Shown here: piece after piece, positions 58,759 to 64,000 of the stretch
Layout of the letters: each line of letters starts with the position of its first letter
Numbering within the stretch: the first letter of the stretch is position 1
Assembly (NCBI RefSeq): GCF_022605725.1
Contig: NC_065551.1
Span: 3,348,001-3,412,000, forward strand
DNA: 64,000 nt
Direction: 5' to 3'
From: Anthonomus grandis grandis
Lineage: Eukaryota > Arthropoda > Insecta > Coleoptera > Curculionidae
The notes under the pieces: model-generated
The model's input: only the letters and a program-made list of their open reading frames with translations
Database searches by the model: none
What the model was told of the DNA's origin: nothing
Program-made: the position numbers and the translations under genes

Positions 58759-61651
58759 ATGAATTAAGAAATGCATTATTTTAATAAGGAATTTTGGTAA
58801 TTGGTTTATTTCGTTTTTTAAAGCAATAAGATGTTTTAAAAATCATAAAATTTAGATTTTTCAATTAATTATTTAATAACTACGTGTTTACTTTTGAAAC
58901 CCCATAACTTTCATAGGTTTATGTTGTTTAACCAGTTAGCAACCCATCAGAGCAAACTTTTTGCCTTCAATTTTCTCGAAAACCATCGTTCTGGGCGATG
59001 TGCAACAAGAGTACCTTTTTTGTAGGAAAAAGTATGTAGTTTTTAAAAAATGAACCCACGTTGCGAAAAAAATAACCTAAAAAAAGTTATTCACGAATTA
59101 ACCCCCTACCCTTGCAAAAACTACCCTTTCCGATTTTCCAAATTATTTTTCAGTATCACCATTTGATTTTGGGTCAAAATTTATGGCAGAGGATTTTTTT
59201 TCGAAATTTTATCTCGTTTTTTAAGCCTACAATTTCAAAAAACCGTTTTTTAAATTTACCCTTTCAGTGCCCCTAACTCCCTTAATATGCATTTTCCGCC
59301 CTATAGTTATAGGAACTTTTTTTAAAATTTTTAGAAGTACTATCACCCCCCGAATTTTTTTACACCATTTCAATGACACCCTGTATATATTTATACTAAT
59401 GTATTTTTAGGTCCATTAGCAGATGTATTTTCCAGTGACAATTCTAATAATCAAGCCGAAGAAATTTTAGAAGATACAAATAAGGTGATGAATAGTGAAC
59501 AAAAAGAAGTTACAGAACAGATAGAGAGTGAATTCGATCTAGAAAATATAAATGACAATGAAACTGAAGGTGATCAAGAGGAAAACGACAAAAATGTCGA
59601 ATCAACAATACAAAGAAAATGGGAAAGAAGATTAGCAAAAGCTCCTGATTTGCCAGAATATAATCAACCAGCAGGAATTAATGAAAACGAGTTTATTGAA
59701 TGTGATACGGCTCTTGCGTTTTTCTAAAATTATTAGCTCCAGCTGTAGAAAAAATTGTTTTTCAGTCAAACCTTTATGCTGTGCAAAAAGGGAAGTCATT
59801 AAATTTAACAGAAAATGAATTTTTGTGCTTTCTTGGAATAAATTTCTTGATGGGCTACCATCAACTGCCCAGCCTATCATGTTACTGGAATACTAGTAGA
59901 GATCTCCATGTTGCTTTGGTAAGTGAGGCAATGTCAAGAAACCGCTTTCAAAAAATATTAATGACAACAGCCTTTTATCTAAGGAAAACAAAGATAAAGT
60001 GTATAAAGTCAGACCATTATTCAACATTTTGAATAATCAATTTAAATTTCTTTATTATGGAAGTCGGGAGTTATCATTGGATGAATCTATTGTCAAATTT
60101 AAGGGGAGGAGCGTGCTAAAGCAGGTTAACCCCATGAAACCAGTCAAACGTGGATATAAGCTTTGGTGCCTGTCAGATCAATATGGATTTATTAAAAAAT
60201 TTGACATATACCAGGGAAAAAATGAGATAATAGAGACAAAATATAAAGACCACACTTTGGGTGAGAGGGTAGTTTTACATATGACCGAGGAGGAAAGAGG
60301 TAAAAAAAAGTTGGTTTACTTCGATAACTATTACACCACGATAAAGTTGTTGGAAATCTTACGTGGTCAAGATATATTTGCGTGTGGTACAATTAGAAAT
60401 AATAGAAAAAGATTACCTAAAAATATGAAGTCTGATAAGATGTTGGAACGAGGGGCAGCAGATATGATGGTATCTAACACCGATATCACATATTTTAAAT
60501 GGAAGGAAAATCGTGTTGTCCATGCGGCCTCAAATTTTCATGGCACAGAAGAAACCATCATACAGAGAAAAGATAAAACTGGAAAAAATGTGACATAACT
60601 GCACCATGTGCAATAAAAAATTATAACAAATATATGGGAGGGGTTGATCATGCAGATCGATTGCGGTACTGTTATTCAATTGACAGACGATCAAAAAAAT
60701 GGTGGCACCGTTTATTTTGGGCTATGTTTGAAATTACATTTGTTAACAGCTACAATGTATCCAAGCACTTTTTAGATTTAGGTTCTAGCAAAGATTTGCT
60801 CACATTTAGGAGAGATTTAACTATGGGGCTAATAAACAGGTCTCCTTTACAAAAAATCAGGAAAAGATTGTCTGATGGATCATTAAATCCTACAAAAAGA
60901 AGAAAGTACAACTACAGTGTACCAGATAGTGTAAGGCTTGAAAACCTTGGTCGTCATTGGGTGCAGTTTCAAACACGCCGTGGAAGATGTGAACAATGCA
61001 GTTCAAGAGGTATTCAATCAAAACCCTATTCGATTTGTTCAGCATGTAAAGTTTTTTTGTGTTGCAACGAAAAAAAACAATGTTTTACTGAATATCATGA
61101 AATTACTTGGTAATAAAATTTATTTTATTTTGTACACTGGAGTTTTTTTATTGTGGTAAATATCCCAACGGTACTTCTATGTACCACTAAAAAAAAATTA
61201 ATAAGAAAATACAATTTTGCAAAAACTCATTTTGATAAGTGATAGCACTATATTTTTAAATCAGAATTACAAAAAACATTTAGTAAATCTAATAGATTTC
61301 TGGTCTTGGGATTTGAAGGTACCAGAATTTAGCGGTACTTACAAGTGCCGTAAGTAGATTAAGGGTTAAATCAAATAATTAAGCGATGAAACGACTTTAA
61401 AGCTAAAGGCGCGCTTAGACGGTTCAGTTTGGGTGATCATTTCGGATGGATCATCCAAAGTGATTTTGACAACAATGTTTATACGGATCTACCAAATTGA
61501 ATTATTCAGTTCACTAAAAAATGGCGCCAAATGAAGTTGTACGTACAGGCGTTCTGATAATCAGTGAATATCTTTTAAGTAAATTAAGAAAAATAAAACG
61601 TAGAAAAATAAGAAGATGGTGGATACAGCCATGGATAAATCGACGAAATAT

Positions 61652-62522
61652 CAGTGGCGAAGCGTACGAGTAGACTAAGGTAGACACTGTCTACCCAAAA
61701 TTATTTAGTTATTTGTCATTAATTGATCACGTAATTATTTCATGTAATTGTTAAATTAAAATTAAAAAAAAATAACACAGAACATAGTCGCTATCCTTAC
61801 TATTATTATATAGTATCTAAACATGATTAATCCGAAGGCGCGCCCCGCCTGCCGCACCGATTAAGATAAAAATACAGGGCTAATTAATGTATACGAGCCC
61901 CAGGAAGACACATTGATATTTGTCTTCCGAAATTTGGAGTATATAATCGAATCATGTATCAAGCAGGCTACAGAGGTCCCGCCGCATCAGCATTCAGCCT
62001 ATTACGTATGCAAAATTTACTCGCGGGAAAGACATTCGAGCTTTTGTCTATCGAAGTCGACCAGCTATTTTATTATGCTGTTGAGGGTTATTGTTTATTG
62101 ACACGCTTGATCTGGTCGGCCGCAATACATCTTCAGTTTTGTTTCGTTTTGATGAATCTGCATTTGGTGTGGGCGCGTGCTATAGTAATTTAATAATTAG
62201 TATTTTTATTTTTGGGTGTATAGAAAAGGTTTTTTAGTGGATATTTTAGTGGTTATTTATGAACGACTGTTCGATATTGGCAATTGTATTTTAGTTGTGT
62301 TTTTTGTAAGTAGTATTTATTTTTATCTATCTATCTTTTAATGCTAGTAGTAATTATTTTTTTCGTTTTTATATCACTACATAATTTTTCTCTTTGAGTT
62401 AATATTTCATGCGCTTTCATTCTCTATTTCATTAAAGTGAATAATATTGAATACACATTTTTTTCTAATTAACGATTTTTATTGTTTGTCGACCCGAAAA
62501 AAAAGTTCACGCTTCGCCACTG
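61652..62522. mobile_element. Non-autonomous hAT element
   Basis: The inverted ends CAGTGGCGAAGCGT and ACGCTTCGCCACTG are flanked by an exact 8-bp duplication CGAAATAT (61644-61651, 62523-62530). No transposase remnant is seen in its 871 bp. It splits the first transposase exon of the Harbinger element. Confidence 0.9.
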
Positions 62523-63090
62523 CGAAATATAATAGGTGCGTCAACTTGTTTGTTATAAGAATGGATTGCCGAAGATCAACCAATGTTTAAAAATCATTTA
62601 AGAATGTCTGCAGCACAATTTGAATAGCTACTTGAAAAAGTGGCGCCACTAATTCAAAAAGAAAATAAAAATATGAGAGAAAGTATTTGCCCCAGGCTAA
62701 AACTGCACATTGTACTTAGATATCTTGCAGCAGGCGATTGCTTTGCAACACTAGAAGCATTATACCGTGTACCAAAATGTTCTATCTTTCAGTTTTTACC
62801 AGAAGTATTGGACGCTATTTACAAAGTTCTTAAAGTATATTTAAAGGTAAGTAGTAGTTAGGTATAATATGGTTATATTACATTAAAATAATAAGGCACA
62901 TACTTTTAATATAATCTGTGAATATAATGAATATTTATTTACTGGTAATCAACAGTAGACAAGGCTTGTGACAATATATCCTGAGATGTCTGTTCTGGGT
63001 TAGTTTCGTTTTAGACAGCACTTTCTACAAAGTTCGGCAGCTTAGGCGACTGTAATGTTGAAGGAATAGGGGTGGCAGAGTAGGAATTTA

Positions 63091-63513
63091 TTACATAGGA
63101 TGTTGTCGAGTTTGGCATCTGACTATTCGGCGAAGGCGAGTAGGTCTATTGTGGAGAATATTGGGAAAGGGGTCCAGGGGCATCCGTTTCAGTTGTGTTG
63201 ACTGACTTTTACAGAAGTGATCAAATTCATGCTCACTTTCTGTGGCAAAATTATATGCAGGAAGTGCAGATAATTTATCAATCGTCCTTTCTACATTCTC
63301 AACTTCAGAAAAACGGCTCTTTTTTGAAGATGGAGCTTTCCAGTCTCTCTGGGTGTTATCTTTTGTGACTCTTTTATGTGCATCGTCATTTGCTAATGCT
63401 TCTACAGGTGTGGCATCTGTATCGTCAATATCTTGAGTCGGGCTTGATTTACGATGTGGAATCTGAAATAAATAGATATTGTTTATTAAATTGAATGGTA
63501 CACGTTCATACAT
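63091..63513 (-). CDS. Harbinger accessory protein exon (BESS-like)
   Basis: The minus-strand exon probably starts at 63462 after the acceptor TATTTCAG and reads IPHRKSSPTQDIDDTD. It carries a nuclear-type basic patch (KKSR) and ends with a BESS-like segment (EFDHFCKSQSTQLKRMPLD). The protein would be the C-terminal half of the MADF/Myb partner of the Harbinger transposase. It lies entirely in the transposase intron (62847-63581), antisense. The exon with the DNA-binding domain is not seen and may lie past the window. Confidence 0.55.
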   Translation of the reverse strand: MYERVPFNLINNIYLFQIPHRKSSPTQDIDDTDATPVEALANDDAHKRVTKDNTQRDWKAPSSKKSRFSEVENVERTIDKLSALPAYNFATESEHEFDHFCKSQSTQLKRMPLDPFPNILHNRPTRLRRIVRCQTRQHPM

Positions 63514-64000
63514 ATTTTTTTATTCATGCACAATTTTTTTTTAAAGTACAACATTTTTTTTACATCGTTTATTCATTGCAGGTTGGCACTATAATGGAGG
63601 AGTGGGAAAAAGTAATGAAGGATTACTACACTCTTTGGTACTTTCCTAATTGTTGCGGGGCTATGGACGGCAAACATGTTGCGATACGGTGCCCTAAGAA
63701 GAGCGGTTCTTATTTTTTTAACTATAAAAAAAACGTTTAGTGTCATTCTTTTTGCAATTGTAGATGCTAACTACAACTTTTTATATATTGATGTCGGTAC
63801 GAATGATAGAGCAAACGATGCACTAGTATTTTTCAAATGCACATTTAATGAAGCCTTTGAGAATAATTGGCTAAATATACCAAAAAATGGTGTCGACGCT
63901 TTTCCTCTTAGAACCTATCTCTTAAAACCTTACAGCAAAAAATCATTATACGACGAAGAAAAGATATTTAATTACCGGCTATCCAGGGCGCGTCGCGTGG

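Larger units (their letters stand above)
56665..59383 (+). mobile_element. DD41D mariner-like element, 0.6-kb TIRs
   Basis: Bounded by TA on both sides (56663-56664 and 59384-59385). It starts CAGGGTGTCATTGAAATGG. The left end 56665-57287 recurs inverted at 58781-59383, about 600 bp with very few differences apart from a 20-bp duplication with ATATGCATATTAA near 56760. A MITE (57308-57498) sits between the left repeat and the transposase. The host site is the intron of the piggyBac transposase. Confidence 0.92.
56424..61113 (+). pseudogene. piggyBac transposase, three frameshifts
   Basis: Cut-and-paste transposase specific for TTAA. Exon 1 (56424-56571) opens MAKKNFYTKKLSDSELLEII with an acidic stretch. 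The donor GTATGT at 56572 joins in frame to exon 2 at 59411 (GPLADVFSSD). Frameshifts follow near 59720, 59990 and 60590. The conserved parts are LNLTENEFLCFLGINFLMGY, SCYWNTSRDLHV, LSLDESIVKFKGR (first D), LVYFDNYYTTIKL (second D) and NKYMGGVDHADRLRYCY (third D). The C-terminal cysteine-rich domain (RGRCEQCSSRGIQSKPYSIC, CKVFLCCNEKKQCF) is complete. It is a young pseudogene. Confidence 0.92.
55948..61365 (+). mobile_element. piggyBac-like transposon with nested mariner
   Basis: TTAA flanks both ends (55944-55947 and 61366-61369). The ends read CCCTTAGTCTCCC and, inverted, CCCTTAATCTAC. Subterminal inverted sequences with GGTAC..AAGTACCGTTGGGA occur at about 56358-56382 and 61160-61190. The transposase gene has one intron, in which a DD41D mariner-like element (56665-59383) is inserted. 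Without the insert the element is about 2.7 kb, a normal piggyBac size. Confidence 0.9.
61407..64000 (+). mobile_element. Second PIF/Harbinger element, runs off window
   Basis: The left end near 61407 reads AGGCGCGCTTAGACGG, a Harbinger-type terminus, after TAA. It contains a plus-strand HARBI1-like transposase, split by a hAT derivative, and an antisense accessory gene inside the transposase intron. The right end lies beyond the window. Confidence 0.8.
61521..64000 (+). pseudogene. HARBI1-like transposase, split and partial
   Basis: It starts at ATG 61521 (MAPNEVVRTGVLIISEYLLS) with the typical RRKIRRWWIQPWINRRN. The hAT derivative 61652-62522 interrupts it. It resumes near 62571 with EDQPMFKNHLRMSAAQFE, an in-frame TAG, then PLIQKENKNMRESICPRLKL, LRYLAAGDCFATLEALYRVP and a GTAAGT donor at 62847. 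The exon from 63582 (VGTIMEEWEKVMKDYYTLW) contains NCCGAMDGKHVAIRCP (first D). After a one-base shift in an A run near 63727 come FAIVDANYNFLYIDVG (second D) and YRLSRARRV at the window edge, where the catalytic E would follow. Confidence 0.85.

Overview
The window is AT-rich, intron-bearing animal DNA, almost certainly from an insect. A U2 snRNA gene has an insect-style upstream element, one spliced host gene is present, and nearly everything else is transposable elements typical of arthropods: P, Tc1, DD41D mariner-like, piggyBac, PIF/Harbinger, hAT, BEL/Pao, RTE and Jockey-type LINEs. I could not determine the order.

The only protein-coding host gene I can support is the F-actin capping protein beta subunit (cpb/CAPZB), on the minus strand. 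Six exons join in frame into a 274-residue protein. Exon 1 (54200-54202) supplies only the start codon. Exons 2-5 lie close together at 45494-44596. Exon 6 (26643-26551) carries the C-terminus and stop. Intron 1 (8.7 kb) and intron 5 (18.0 kb) are filled with transposons. The only non-coding RNA gene is U2 snRNA at 4834-4650, minus strand.

Layout. 1-4.1 kb: one copy of a 340-bp repeat and a decayed P element, with a 40-bp micro-copy of its ends beside it. 4.6-4.9 kb: U2. 5.6-7.6 kb: a DNA transposon with an array of subterminal repeats. 7.8-14.5 kb: a 5'-truncated LINE, a mariner relic, a broken BEL/Pao element and an antisense RTE fragment. 16.3-24.5 kb: DD41D mariner-like copies, the second copy of the 340-bp repeat, an RTE end and a Tc1 element. 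25.1-25.7 kb: LINE pieces. 26.2-54.2 kb: cpb. Its intron 5 holds a Harbinger element, a 3-kb foldback element with a nested hAT, a 71-bp-arm palindrome, a piggyBac with a Helitron-like insert, a 47-bp-arm hairpin and a LINE split by an RTE. Its intron 1 holds four LINE copies. 54.6-55.6 kb: an inverted sequence pair. 55.9-61.4 kb: a piggyBac whose intron contains a DD41D mariner, which itself contains a MITE. 61.4 kb to the end: a second Harbinger, split by a hAT derivative and running off the window.

Many insertion boundaries can be fixed to the base by target-site duplications, so the order of insertion can be read in several places. Almost all transposase and reverse transcriptase genes carry frameshifts or stops. 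The most notable items are the subterminal-repeat transposon, the DD41D elements with 0.4-0.6 kb inverted ends, the foldback element, the micro P element, and long hairpins inside a transcribed host intron that could feed an endogenous siRNA pathway.
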